Of a DNA stretch of 64,000 bases, positions 53,718 through 64,000 are shown one piece after another. The translations under genes were made by a program, and so were the position numbers. The notes under the pieces are model-generated. The model saw nothing but the letters and a program-made list of their open reading frames with translations, did no database searches and was not told the origin of the DNA. Positions within the stretch are counted from its first letter, which is position 1, and each line of letters begins with the position of its first letter. Source of the stretch: Elysia chlorotica. Lineage: Eukaryota > Mollusca > Gastropoda > Plakobranchidae. The DNA is taken from positions 253,177 through 317,176 of the forward strand of contig RQTK01000321.1 of assembly GCA_003991915.1 (NCBI GenBank). The letters run 5' to 3'.

Positions 53718-54440
53718 TACATGTATGATGTACTATTATCTAGTGGAGTTTCTTCTGCCTTAGGCACACTATCTTATGGAGGTCGACCCCGCGATGGCAC
53801 TCTGTGTCACACCATGTATCCCACAAGTAGGTTTGAATCAAGCACACGTATACATGTAACGATGCATATCTAGTGAAGTTCTTCCTCACTGCGGCACACT
53901 TTATCACACCGTGGAATCCACAATTAGATCTAGATCAACTTTAAACAGGGACCTGTTATATTCTGGAGTAACTTCTCAATACGGCACAATTTGGCTCGCT
54001 TTCTAATCCATATCTAGATCACGGTTAAGCGTAAGTGTTGACATAAAACACAATGAAGTTCCTCCTACCTACTGCACACATCGCCATGTAATGAAACTCA
54101 GATTTAGATCTAATAGAGCATATATTTAGTGGAGTACTTCACAAAGGTCGTACGTCACTGTCAAGCCATCATAATAAACAATTCATATATATATATATAT
54201 ATTTCCAAAATTTTAGTATAGTTATGCATATCTTGTGGAGGTTTTCCTCAAAAATGTACACTTTGTCACACCTTCTAAATATCTAATCCATTATCCTGAT
54301 CAAGCATGGACGTGTATATATCTATCGAAGTTCTTCCTTTCTAATCCGTTTTATTTTGTCACTTCCCTAGTCAATCTAAGCTCAGAGCTAGCATACATAT
54401 AATTATTGGAAATAGGCACTTCTAGGAAGTCATCTCAGAT
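53718..54440. repeat. Degenerate ~92-bp tandem repeat at the CCP110 5' end
   Basis: A phrase of the form ATATCTAGTGGAGTTCTTCC, followed by a GCACACTTTGTCACACC-like phrase, recurs at about 53741, 53871, 53962, 54053, 54127, 54233, 54326 and 54418. Median spacing is about 92 bp. The copies are heavily diverged. Confidence 0.7.
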
Positions 54441-54569
54441 GCAGACCTATGACAGTATGAGCTTCCGTCAAACTGACTGCCATTGCAAAAATTTTTTTGA
54501 ACGATCGTGGGTTTTTAATCAAGGACCTCCCGGTTGAGAGCCCAAAGCTCTGCAACTTGCGCCAGTTAC

Positions 54570-54608
54570 CCCCCCCCCCCCCCCCCCCTCCCCCACCCCC
54601 CCCCCCCC
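54570..54608. repeat. Poly(C) tracts
   Basis: C-runs of about 18 and 10, separated by TCCCCCA. Confidence 0.92.
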
Positions 54609-54936
54609 TCTTTCCACCAGTCCTCCTCGCCAATGCATAAAAAACGGATAATCGGTAATGTATAGGTTGAATTAATCGAGTCTCTTTCATTGTCAGTATA
54701 TATATTTAATTAAAATTTAAACCGACCCTAATGATGAGACACAATTGTATTATATTTGGCTGAGAACTATCCGCTCGGTGCATGAGAATTGCACAGCCAA
54801 TCGCCATGCACTGATACATCATGAACAGAGATGCCAGGTAAACACCATACACCACGCAAAACGTCTACAAGTTTCCACTAAGCATCTTTAGATTTCCCAC
54901 TCCCAACCCATCATCTTTCCTCCGCCGAGGGGTTGA

Positions 54937-55187
54937 GTTGAGTTGGTTTAAACGTCCAACATAAGCAGTATATAGGCAGTATTGTGGACGGGCCCCAAAA
55001 CTGACGTCTGACAGTTTTATGTGCTGCCACGAGACAGAGCGGGGATGCCATGACTCATGTCTCAACTAGTCACATTATACTGATACCGAATCCAACCAGT
55101 AGGAAGTGAATTCACCAGGGCCTCGAACTCGGACCTTTTGCGTCGAAAGCCGATGTTCTACCCAAGGACCACCCCGTAAACAGTATG
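54937..55187 (-). mobile_element. tRNA-derived SINE
   Basis: Full-length reverse copy: tail end TTGAGTTGGTTTAAACGTCC, body, and head ending in a tRNA-like sequence near 55180. Lies 5' of CCP110. Confidence 0.85.
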
Positions 55188-55489
55188 TTGCTACTAGTCC
55201 ACAGTCGACAGGATAGGGGCCCACATAATTATCATAGAGCGTATTGCAATCGTAAGCATTATAAAATTAAGTCTTGTGCCTTTTGTTCCATATTCTGTAC
55301 CTCTGCAATAGAACAAAAATGCTTTCTTACACCATCTTTTTAGTTGCTGGTTGTTGTATTTTTTGTGTGTATTTGTTTTTGCTATTTATTCAATTCATTA
55401 TATCTCTCTGCTCCAGAACTCCACTATAAACCCAATATTTTTATTCTCAGTGGCACCATCCTCTATACATGAAACCATATTCATTTATT

Positions 55490-55670
55490 ATACTCGTTTT
55501 TGGTGCAATTTGACACAACACTAGTTTTATAGTACCGAGGCCAACTTAACATTTTGTTTCGCCGTGCTGGATTCCTCAGGGAAACCTAGGAGACGTTAAA
55601 CCCTCAAAGAGGTAGATATATAATTATATTTAGAGAGAGATAGAGAGAGATACAAAGTTAGCTGGATATT
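55490..55670. repeat. SINE-like tail and GA/AT tract
   Basis: Contains CCTAGGAGACGTTAAACCCT at 55586, a tail motif repeated at 58564, followed by imperfect GA repeats. Confidence 0.45.
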
Positions 55671-55673
55671 CAT

Positions 55674-55754
55674 CCAGCCATCACCTGCAGAGGTAAGTGC
55701 TCTCACACATTCACAGTTCATTCCAGCTAACAGAACCACCCTGTTGGACAACAG

Positions 55755-55797
<43 letters not shown>

Positions 55798-56206
55798 ATA
55801 CTGCTACTGATGTTGCTGCGTCTGCTTGTTTTGCAGCTACTACAAATACTTTAAGTCCCAATAGTTCATTAAACAAAAACAAAAACAAACAAAAAACGCA
55901 ACAAAAAAGAAAGAATACCAAATGAAATTATTAGATCGAACTTAAAAAGTTGCCTCACGAAGCTTGAAAGAACGAGCTGATCATTTCGTGTCATTTCTTA
56001 GACTATGTCAGAGATATGGCCAGTCTTCTCCGCTTACAGAGGGTGTCAGTGTTATCTAGGGCCTGATTTCTGGGCCTTAAAGGAAAAGCAATCGGCGAAA
56101 TAGTTTGAATATTTCATAAGACTGGCTGTTTGCCAACAGGGTGGTTCTGTTAGCTGGAATGAACTGTGAATGTGTGAGAGCACTTACCTCTGCAGGTGAT
56201 GGCTGG
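55674..56206. repeat. 74-bp perfect inverted repeat bordering the assembly gap
   Basis: 55674-55747 and 56133-56206 are exact reverse complements (start CCAGCCATCACCTGCAGAGG), separated by 385 bp holding an (ACT)n tract and T/A-rich sequence. The right arm stops one base before the N-run. Confidence 0.97.
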
Positions 56207-56207
56207 G

Positions 56208-57005
56208 NNNNNNNNNNNNNNNNNNNNNNNNNNNNNNNNNNNNNNNNNNNNNNNNNNNNNNNNNNNNNNNNNNNNNNNNNNNNNNNNNNNNNNNNNNNNN
56301 NNNNNNNNNNNNNNNNNNNNNNNNNNNNNNNNNNNNNNNNNNNNNNNNNNNNNNNNNNNNNNNNNNNNNNNNNNNNNNNNNNNNNNNNNNNNNNNNNNNN
56401 NNNNNNNNNNNNNNNNNNNNNNNNNNNNNNNNNNNNNNNNNNNNNNNNNNNNNNNNNNNNNNNNNNNNNNNNNNNNNNNNNNNNNNNNNNNNNNNNNNNN
56501 NNNNNNNNNNNNNNNNNNNNNNNNNNNNNNNNNNNNNNNNNNNNNNNNNNNNNNNNNNNNNNNNNNNNNNNNNNNNNNNNNNNNNNNNNNNNNNNNNNNN
56601 NNNNNNNNNNNNNNNNNNNNNNNNNNNNNNNNNNNNNNNNNNNNNNNNNNNNNNNNNNNNNNNNNNNNNNNNNNNNNNNNNNNNNNNNNNNNNNNNNNNN
56701 NNNNNNNNNNNNNNNNNNNNNNNNNNNNNNNNNNNNNNNNNNNNNNNNNNNNNNNNNNNNNNNNNNNNNNNNNNNNNNNNNNNNNNNNNNNNNNNNNNNN
56801 NNNNNNNNNNNNNNNNNNNNNNNNNNNNNNNNNNNNNNNNNNNNNNNNNNNNNNNNNNNNNNNNNNNNNNNNNNNNNNNNNNNNNNNNNNNNNNNNNNNN
56901 NNNNNNNNNNNNNNNNNNNNNNNNNNNNNNNNNNNNNNNNNNNNNNNNNNNNNNNNNNNNNNNNNNNNNNNNNNNNNNNNNNNNNNNNNNNNNNNNNNNN
57001 NNNNN
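56208..57005. other. Assembly gap (798 N)
   Basis: Unknown bases only. Open frames across it are meaningless. Confidence 1.
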
Positions 57006-57082
<77 letters not shown>

Positions 57083-57083
57083 T
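57006..57083. repeat. (TAA)n microsatellite at gap edge
   Basis: About 26 TAA units running from the gap. Confidence 0.97.
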
Positions 57084-57479
57084 TGATCAGGATTCGGAAT
57101 CAAAGGGTTTCCGCAAAAACACAAAAAGGTTCCGCACCTTATCATGGGCGTGGTACCTGAGAAATGAGTACACAAGAACCGTAACCTCTTCGACACGCGC
57201 TATTAATAGCACCGTGACAAAGGCAACAACACTAGAGATGTGGAAATAAGGAAACAGTTCCAACAATCTGATAAGGCCGTGCCGAGAGTAAACTTAACGT
57301 GTAACTAAGGTTTAACTCACGCACATGGCTCACGCAGCCACTAAACTACGCCAGATTGTTAACTCAAAGTTTTTTTTCCCCATCTAATAGCCTTTAAATA
57401 AGAGGTGGAAAACGATTACAGTATTACAATGAAAATAAACACAAAATATTTTTTATATCACCGACACTGATCCAACAGC

Positions 57480-58530
57480 ACTACAGATATATGGAAACAA
57501 AGAGGCAGCAGTTCGAATAAAGTCAGAAGACCACGTAGAGAGATTAACGCTCAACTGCATAATTGATAATCATATTTACATGCAATAGTGCCTACACGGA
57601 CAATACATTAATAAGCTAATTTATAGAACTGAAAGCTTTTAAAAGTTTACATCGGGGCAAACTTTCTTAGAATGTCCACGGTGAAACACGATTTTGTTCC
57701 TCTTTCAGTTAACACAAAACAACAGACACATAGAACCCTATATGGGCTTTATTGTGGACGGGTCCCAAAACTGAGGTCTGACAATTTGTACTGCGACAGA
57801 CGAGACAGGGTGTGGATACCGTGACTCCTGTCACAGCCGATCACATTAAACTGACATCGATCCAATCAGTATGGGGCGAAATCGCCAGGGCTCGAAACAC
57901 GAACCTATTGCATTGGAAGGCAATGCTCTACCCCAGGGTTTATCGACCTTCCCCCTCCCCCACCCCCTCCCCGATACGAAGAACACCTATCAAGATCTGC
58001 CCGCACATGAGATATGGCATCAAAGAGGCAACAGTTCTAATACAATCATGTATAACTTTAGTATTGGGAGAACATGTTCCAACTTATTCATCATACACAG
58101 TTTGAAAAGGGGGCTATCAGGTAAACACACACAAAACTAGATTTTAGAGTCTAAACCAATTTGTTCAGTGAAAGCTTTTACATGTTTAAATAGTGAAAAC
58201 TCTCTTTGTACTTCAAGGATGAAATACGATTGTCTTCTTCTTTAAGTGAACACAGGCAACAGATGCGTAGAGCACAGAGATCAATTCAACTGCACCAGAG
58301 ATCAAAGAGACAGCAGTGTTAATTTACATGTATGTAATAATGATAAGAATCGTTTTGGAAACTTTGGAAGTCATGCTTGAACTTGTTCACCATACACAAT
58401 ATGAATGAATGGCTTACAGGTACGTACACAGACGTAAAACTAGATGTATAGTCTAAACCAGTTTGTTAAGTGGTTTTTTATCGAAAGTTCATGAAAATTC
58501 TTTTTTGAGTTCATATAAACGTGAAGTAGA
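57480..58530. repeat. Three ~290-bp degenerate tandem units with a nested SINE
   Basis: Landmarks repeat in order: AAAGAGGCAGCAGTTC (57500, 58021, 58304), GAAAGCTTTTA (57631, 58171) and GAAACACGATT / GAAATACGATT (57684, 58221). Removing the SINE at 57735-57945 restores a period of about 290 bp. Confidence 0.65.
57735..57945 (-). mobile_element. tRNA-derived SINE nested in tandem repeat
   Basis: Reverse copy with GGGCTTTATTGTGGACGGGT, TCACATTAAACTGACA and a head near CTACCCCAGG at 57931. Confidence 0.8.
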
Positions 58531-58579
58531 ATGAGTGTGACGTGAATCGCCGTATATGGAGAACCTAGGAGACGTTAAT

Positions 58580-58681
<102 letters not shown>

Positions 58682-58768
58682 AATGGGGGGAGATTTCGTG
58701 TTAAGAATCATTGTAGTACAGGTCACACCGTCGTCGAACTAGAAGATCCTCTTTCAGAACGCAAGAAA

Positions 58769-58941
58769 ACACGTTAAACTACCAGACACGAAGTCTCATT
58801 GTAGTGCTCATTTACATGAACTCCATCACAATCCTGAGAATTTATTTAAATCCAGAAGGACACGTTAAACTACCAGACACGAAGTCTCATTGTAGTGCTC
58901 ATTTACATGAACTCCATCACAATCCTGAGAATTTATTTAAA
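58769..58941. repeat. 91-bp tandem duplication
   Basis: 58769-58859 repeats at 58860-58941 (ACACGTTAAACTACCAGACA...) with almost no differences. Confidence 0.95.
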
Positions 58942-59021
58942 TTGTTGATATTCTAATTTTGGCAAAATGGTAAAATAATGATAAATGTTGAATCATCACG
59001 TAAAGCGCGTTGATCCACACT

Positions 59022-59327
59022 ATGGGAAAGCTGCTGTTATTGTATGTGCACGTCATTATTACTATATTTCTGTGTTTCCACAGCTCATCTCCTACAGAGA
59101 ATCGTGCCACAAGCTATCGACGAAAACCTCCACAATCTGTGCTAGATTTTTTAACACTGAGTCTAATAGCAATTATACATGTACACAGTCCCCAGGTGAA
59201 CACTACTAGGCAGCCTGCGACTAACGGATCTAACGTGTGGGTACTGGGCGACACCTTTGGCACAAGTGTACAATGCTGTGTCACTGCCACGCCAGTCAAC
59301 CGATATCGATCCCTGCCGAGCCGATAA
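59022..59327 (+). CDS. Hypothetical secreted or membrane small protein
   Basis: An open frame from ATG at 59022 gives about 100 residues: a signal-like start (MGKLLLLYVHVIITIFLCFH), a basic YRRKPP site, a second hydrophobic stretch, and a C-terminal QCCVTATPV region. No family recognised and no splice or poly(A) support. It may be chance. Confidence 0.2.
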   Translation: MGKLLLLYVHVIITIFLCFHSSSPTENRATSYRRKPPQSVLDFLTLSLIAIIHVHSPQVNTTRQPATNGSNVWVLGDTFGTSVQCCVTATPVNRYRSLPSR

Positions 59328-59424
59328 AAACAAATTACCAGGAGGAATCGCGGGGAGGAGGACTGGTGAAATGTCTAGAATAGGGCGAAGCCAAATCAAG
59401 TAGGGCAGAGGGAAATAAGGGGGA

Positions 59425-59477
59425 GGGGGGAGAGAAAGAGAGAGATAAAGAGAGACAGAGAGAGAGAGGGGGGGGGA
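59425..59477. repeat. GA-rich low-complexity tract
   Basis: GGGAG/GAGA units with G-runs. Confidence 0.85.
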
Positions 59478-59804
59478 ATGGGGCGGGGTCGTATCGATCT
59501 CTATGACTAATCAGGGGAATGAATCAAAGTATTTATATATCCTATGGCTTAAGAGTATGACAAGATCATGATTTAGTGGAAGGGCTTTTATCTGACTTAC
59601 TCTGTTGGAGGGTTTTCCCAGGGAGTGTAAAACATTCTCTTATTTTACTTTCGAAAGTTGAATGCACGTATAAAGCATTTTTCCCTAGCAGAATCGCTAA
59701 ATGTAGCTTGGATACCTTTACCAAAAAAACAACAACAAGTTTTTTTAAAATATATTTTCCGTGGTCGATTCTTTCTTTTATACAGTTCGTCTCAATTGGA
59801 CAAA

Positions 59805-59807
<3 letters not shown>

Positions 59808-59863
<56 letters not shown>
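59808..59863. repeat. (AG)n microsatellite
   Basis: About 28 AG units. Confidence 0.97.
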
Positions 59864-59865
<2 letters not shown>

Positions 59866-60231
59866 CCTAATGTGTTTTCAAAATTTAATGATCGCTTCAA
59901 TCAAACGCACGGTTGTCTCATAATAATTTGTATAAGTCTATATTATAAGTATACCTAACCATTTTTTTTTACAGATTTTAAATCCATCAAGACTGTGGAA
60001 CCGAATTCAATATTTACCGGTCCACATGTTGGTCCATGTTTCAGTTAAAACCATTGGACATATTGGTTTTTGAAACAAAAGTAAATTATACACTTAACTA
60101 TAACACAATATAGAGGCAGCAAAGAGATTTAACGAAAAACGTGTAGAGTACACAGGCATACCACGCGAAAATCTTGTCAGCGAGATGAAGGACAGAGAAA
60201 GATGGAATGGATTTTTCAATTTCTTTTAATT

Positions 60232-60478
60232 GCTGTTGTTGAGTTTGTTTAACGTCCAATATCAGCACTATATAGGCTATATTTTGGACGAGTGCCAATA
60301 CTGACGTCTGACAATTTTATGTGCTGCCACACACGAGACAGGGCGGGGATGCCATGACTCCTGTATCAGCCGGTCACATTATACTGACAGTGACACCGAC
60401 CCAACCAGTAGGGAGCGAAATCGCCAAGGCTCGAACATGGACCTTTTGCGTCGGAAGACGATGTTCTACCCCAGGGAC
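60232..60478 (-). mobile_element. tRNA-derived SINE
   Basis: Reverse full-length copy: GTTGTTGAGTTTGTTTAACG tail end, ACTGACGTCTGACAATTTTA body, head near GTTCTACCCCAGGG. Confidence 0.88.
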
Positions 60479-60782
60479 ACATTTAATTGCACACCACCAG
60501 TAGTATTGTATTGATTTATAGTTGTTATATCCCATCTGAATATATCAATAACAAATTAGCTTCTTTATCAAACCAAACCAATCTGGTAATCATGACAATA
60601 AGAATGTACATCATAATTTCAAAAGCTTATATCATTGACTGCAAAATTTGGGACCAATAGTTTGCGTCTAGTATAGAACTTGCTTCCAATCTTTTGTTTC
60701 AAGGGAATTTGGATTATTAAGTTTAGAGGGGCTTGAAGAAATTCAGTGTGTTCGTAATGGACTTGTGAGTAGGGGAAAAAAG

Positions 60783-60786
<4 letters not shown>

Positions 60787-60880
<94 letters not shown>

Positions 60881-60932
60881 CAGAGAGAGGGAGAAGAAAG
60901 AGAGAGAGAGACAGAGAAACAGAGACAGAGGG
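60787..60932. repeat. (GA)n microsatellite
   Basis: About 35 GA units, then GACA and GAGACA variants. Confidence 0.96.
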
Positions 60933-60949
60933 AAAGAGGGAGGGTGGGG

Positions 60950-61065
60950 AGTTGAGATGAGTTGTTTAGCGTCCAACACCAGCACTATACAGGCTATATT
61001 GTGGACGGGCCCCAACACATGAGAAAGGGCGGGGATACCATGACTCTTTTATTGGCCGTTCAATA
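60950..61065 (-). mobile_element. tRNA-derived SINE, internally deleted
   Basis: Tail and central body present (CAGGCTATATTGTGGACGGG, then GGGCGGGGATACCATGACTC); head lost. Confidence 0.75.
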
Positions 61066-61069
61066 ATGA

Positions 61070-63900
61070 CATTAGCCAGAGGACAAAGTATTATTTTTTT
61101 AGGACTCTTTATAGCATTATATACCCATTGTTACACTATCCTTTTCTTACCAACCCATGTGTATTTTCTTCTCTTTGCATCTGCGATTTTGACTCTTTAA
61201 GTCTTAGAGATAGTCTGTTTTGTCGTCTGTTTTGTCCTTGACTAAGTAGCAGGTTTTCAGTCCAAACATTTTTTTCAAATTCTTATTCAATATACAAAGT
61301 TAGTAACTGTTTAGTCGATGAACAAAGTTAATTGCATTCATATGGCGACTTGAAATGGTGTGCATGTGTCTATCTTGGGAGGATGCATACTGAATGGCAG
61401 TGATATTTGACATTCTGTTGATGCTAAGGGATTTCAGCAGAACCAAAATTAAATACTTTAGCAAGGAAAAGACATATAAATCATAAGATAATGCGGTTGA
61501 GGTAAAAAAAAAAAAAAATTTTTAAGTATTGGAATATTAGATCTATACATGTATTAAGAAATACCTACCTGGAAAGGCAATGATGAAGACATTGTCCTGA
61601 GTGGTCTACAAAAGTTCTAGAACAGATGCTGAAATTGGTAAAGAAAAGAAAAAAGAAAAAGATGCTCAAATAATATTGTCAGTGTTACCAAGAAGAACAA
61701 GGAATATTGGGATCAGTATTGAATGTCTTATTATGACAATTTACCTTGCAAATATCATTTCATCCAAAGTGTTTAAACTGCCATAGTAATGTACCATATC
61801 ATATTTAGTGATAAAAGGAAATGTTAAACTTAAAAGTAAAACTGCATTCTCTAAATGTACAGAGAGAAGAAAGTTCTTGCTCATGTATGAAGATCTTCCA
61901 GGCTACTCTCAGGTCTCCTTACAGCTATGCTTCAAGAGGGAATATCCAATGCATGTTAAAACCACTAACGTTAACAATGAGAGAACATTTCCTTGATAAA
62001 AATGGTTTTTTGTTGTCTTTTGTACTTAGTGCATTTTGGAAAAGTTTACTTCAGTTTTTTTTTGTTTTTTTTTTTTAACTAAGGTAAAGCACAATATCAT
62101 TCCAAAAAAACAAATGCACTTCAATTTAAGTCTTGGATTATCTCCCTGGATCTCTCAAAAATGTGGAAAGCAGATCTTAAGTTTTAAAATGGGATAGCAG
62201 GAGTAAAATTAAGATGCAAAAGGGAAAAAAAGAACATTGAGCCAAAAAATACATTGGTGGTGTTTTTTCATGTCATTAATATAATAAAAGTTTCAATAGT
62301 TCTTGAAACTCAATTCCACACGCATAACCAAAAAACTACTATACACAATCTGCTAATAAAATTAAAGCAAACCAATGGAATAAAAAAGGTGCTAACAAAA
62401 ACTTAAATAAACTAAAAAGCTCCATAGAAATTTTATATAAAATTTGATGTAAATGAGTCACAGTGTTTTGCCAGCAATACTAATGAAATTGCAATATTTT
62501 TAGGGTTTTTCCAAAATCAATATATATCTTATATTATAAACCAATAGAGCTAAAATAAAAAATTTTGTAAATTTGAAACCTTCAGCTTTTTACTAAAAAA
62601 AAAATATTTCCATTTCACATACATACGCAATAAGACTCTATTGAGTTAATGTTTTGTTCCCTAGGTAATTGTCTTTGAAAACTAACAATCTATACCATGT
62701 GATGAAAATAATTTTCTTTCATCATTTACTGTCAAATTACACAGTGTTTAGTATAGCGCGACAATCCAAATGGTCAGAAAAAAATTTGCTAAGTTGTTAG
62801 TTTTGTGTGTTTTTGTTGTTCTCAATCTTCTTTTCTTTGTGTATGGTTACTCGGGGTGCTAAACCATCTAGACCTACAGTAACACCCGTAATGCTCCCCT
62901 CATCACCCCTACCCCCTATCTCTCTGCAATGCTCCACCTCATTCTATGAATCATCAGTGGACTAACATCCCACTGCCCTAACTTTGGCTGCATGCCTGCT
63001 GTGCATCCCTTACCCCTTTGTATTATTACACCCTCAGACCTTTAAGTGTCCCTGGACGAAATTGTCTAAAATTATCTACCGACTCTCGTAAAAGAGCAAC
63101 TTGTATGTATTAAAACAATATGATAGATTCACTCTTGTTCTATCATATTTATTTGTGCCAATTGCATGGTGAAATACTAGCATACCTAACAATGTTGATC
63201 TCATGCATCGTAACAGAGTTTGCCATGGATTAAAACCAACCAAAGCTGGGGGTCCAACTCCAAAGGTAGAGCATGCAGTAATGTTCAGAAGATTGCGGGT
63301 TTAAGATTTTTGTCCTCCAGGTTGGGTCAAGCAGGGTAATTAGACTTGTAAGTCCTATCACATTTTGCAACCCTTTGATACCCATAGATAGCGTTGACGG
63401 ATGCAGTGGTAAAATCTAAATCTGGATTAGATCTACAGCTCAGTGTTTGATTTCGAATTACGACGGATATGCAGATCGTTTGGAAAAAATATTATATATA
63501 TATAGGCTAAAATATGTCGATCTTGAACCAGATTTCTGAATAACGCCTAATTTTCTAGTCAGAACTAGATCTACATTAATAACATTGTGTAAACGTACCC
63601 TAAAGTCATATAGAGCAGAAATTCGAATGATAGCACTTTAGCAAACATGATCACAACAATTAAGTATGATCGAACGCAGTTGAATCCATGCGGCGCTTTA
63701 AGACCGATGGCCAGATGGGCAGTTTGGGTGACTGGGTGTGAAAAAATTGGGGTGTGGGAGTACTGTTCAAATTATACAGTGTTCAACTGGTTAAATGATG
63801 CTCTTAGCGTTGCACTATTATATATCACCGATATTTTTTTCATTATTTCTAGTTATAAGTTAATAAATCTACATCGCTATGTTGGCTAATTTCAATACTT
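61070..63900. other. AT-rich intergenic sequence
   Basis: Short open frames near 61601, 61821 and 63647 lack coding signatures. A faint tRNA-like stretch at 63250-63300 (AAAGGTAGAGCATGCAG) may be an old SINE head. Nothing else supported. Confidence 0.4.
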
Positions 63901-63913
63901 TAACTGATTCAAT

Positions 63914-63985
63914 CCCACGAGCCGCTCACAGCGGCTCAATGGCGGACGTCGCAGTCCCATGAGCCGGTCCCACCGGCTCAGTCTT
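63914..63985. repeat. Tandem pair of perfect GAGCC hairpins
   Basis: GAGCCGCT/AGCGGCTC and, about 42 bp later, GAGCCGGT/ACCGGCTC, each with a 3-base loop and each preceded by CCCAYGAGCC. GC-rich in an AT-rich setting. Possibly the edge of a transposon continuing past the window. Confidence 0.6.
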
Positions 63986-64000
63986 TTACAAGATACGAAG

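Noticed and set aside
56141-57196. Frames of more than 300 codons
   Set aside because: They run through the N gap.

Overview
This is animal nuclear DNA, most likely from a mollusc and probably a gastropod. Evidence: short exons separated by long AT-rich introns with GT..AG junctions, two genes with clear vertebrate orthologues, a decayed intronless class A receptor of a type common in gastropod chemosensory families, abundant tRNA-derived SINEs with (AAC)n tails, LINE fragments, MITE-like hairpins and many long microsatellites. A 798-bp run of N marks a draft assembly. The species is an inference; there are no prokaryotic operons, rRNA genes, CRISPR arrays or intact tRNA genes.

Layout. 1-2.4 kb: microsatellites. 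2.4-4.3 kb (+): a two-exon gene for a 70-residue secreted cysteine-rich peptide; its last codons and stop lie in the first unit of an eight-copy 31-bp repeat. 5.5-6.5 kb (+): a GPCR pseudogene. 15.4-9.2 kb (-): a short-chain dehydrogenase/reductase resembling 15-hydroxyprostaglandin dehydrogenase, with the Rossmann and C-terminal exons present but the YxxxK exon not found. A second, phase-compatible terminal exon lies at 7.3 kb and an orphan coding-like exon at 8.9 kb. 16-21 kb: SINEs, microsatellites and a block rich in TAGATCTA. 21.3-29.3 kb (+): an ANKRD54 orthologue in eight coding exons (342 aa). 29.3-35.4 kb: convergent intergenic space. 53.7-35.4 kb (-): a CCP110/CP110 orthologue (centriole-capping protein) in at least 13 coding exons (about 1,400 aa). 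Its intron 1 holds a 1.6-kb minisatellite built from copies of its own 3' splice site. 54-64 kb: SINEs, tandem repeats, a 74-bp inverted repeat ending at the assembly gap, and no convincing gene.

ANKRD54 and CCP110 converge tail to tail and need no functional link. I saw no operon-like or defence-like system. The most interesting observations are structural: the splice-acceptor minisatellite in CCP110, a chimeric inverted copy of two ANKRD54 segments inside its own intron 6, the duplicated terminal exons and missing catalytic exon of the dehydrogenase, and the repeat-ended secreted peptide gene. All homology calls come from reading translations against remembered family features; no database search was run.
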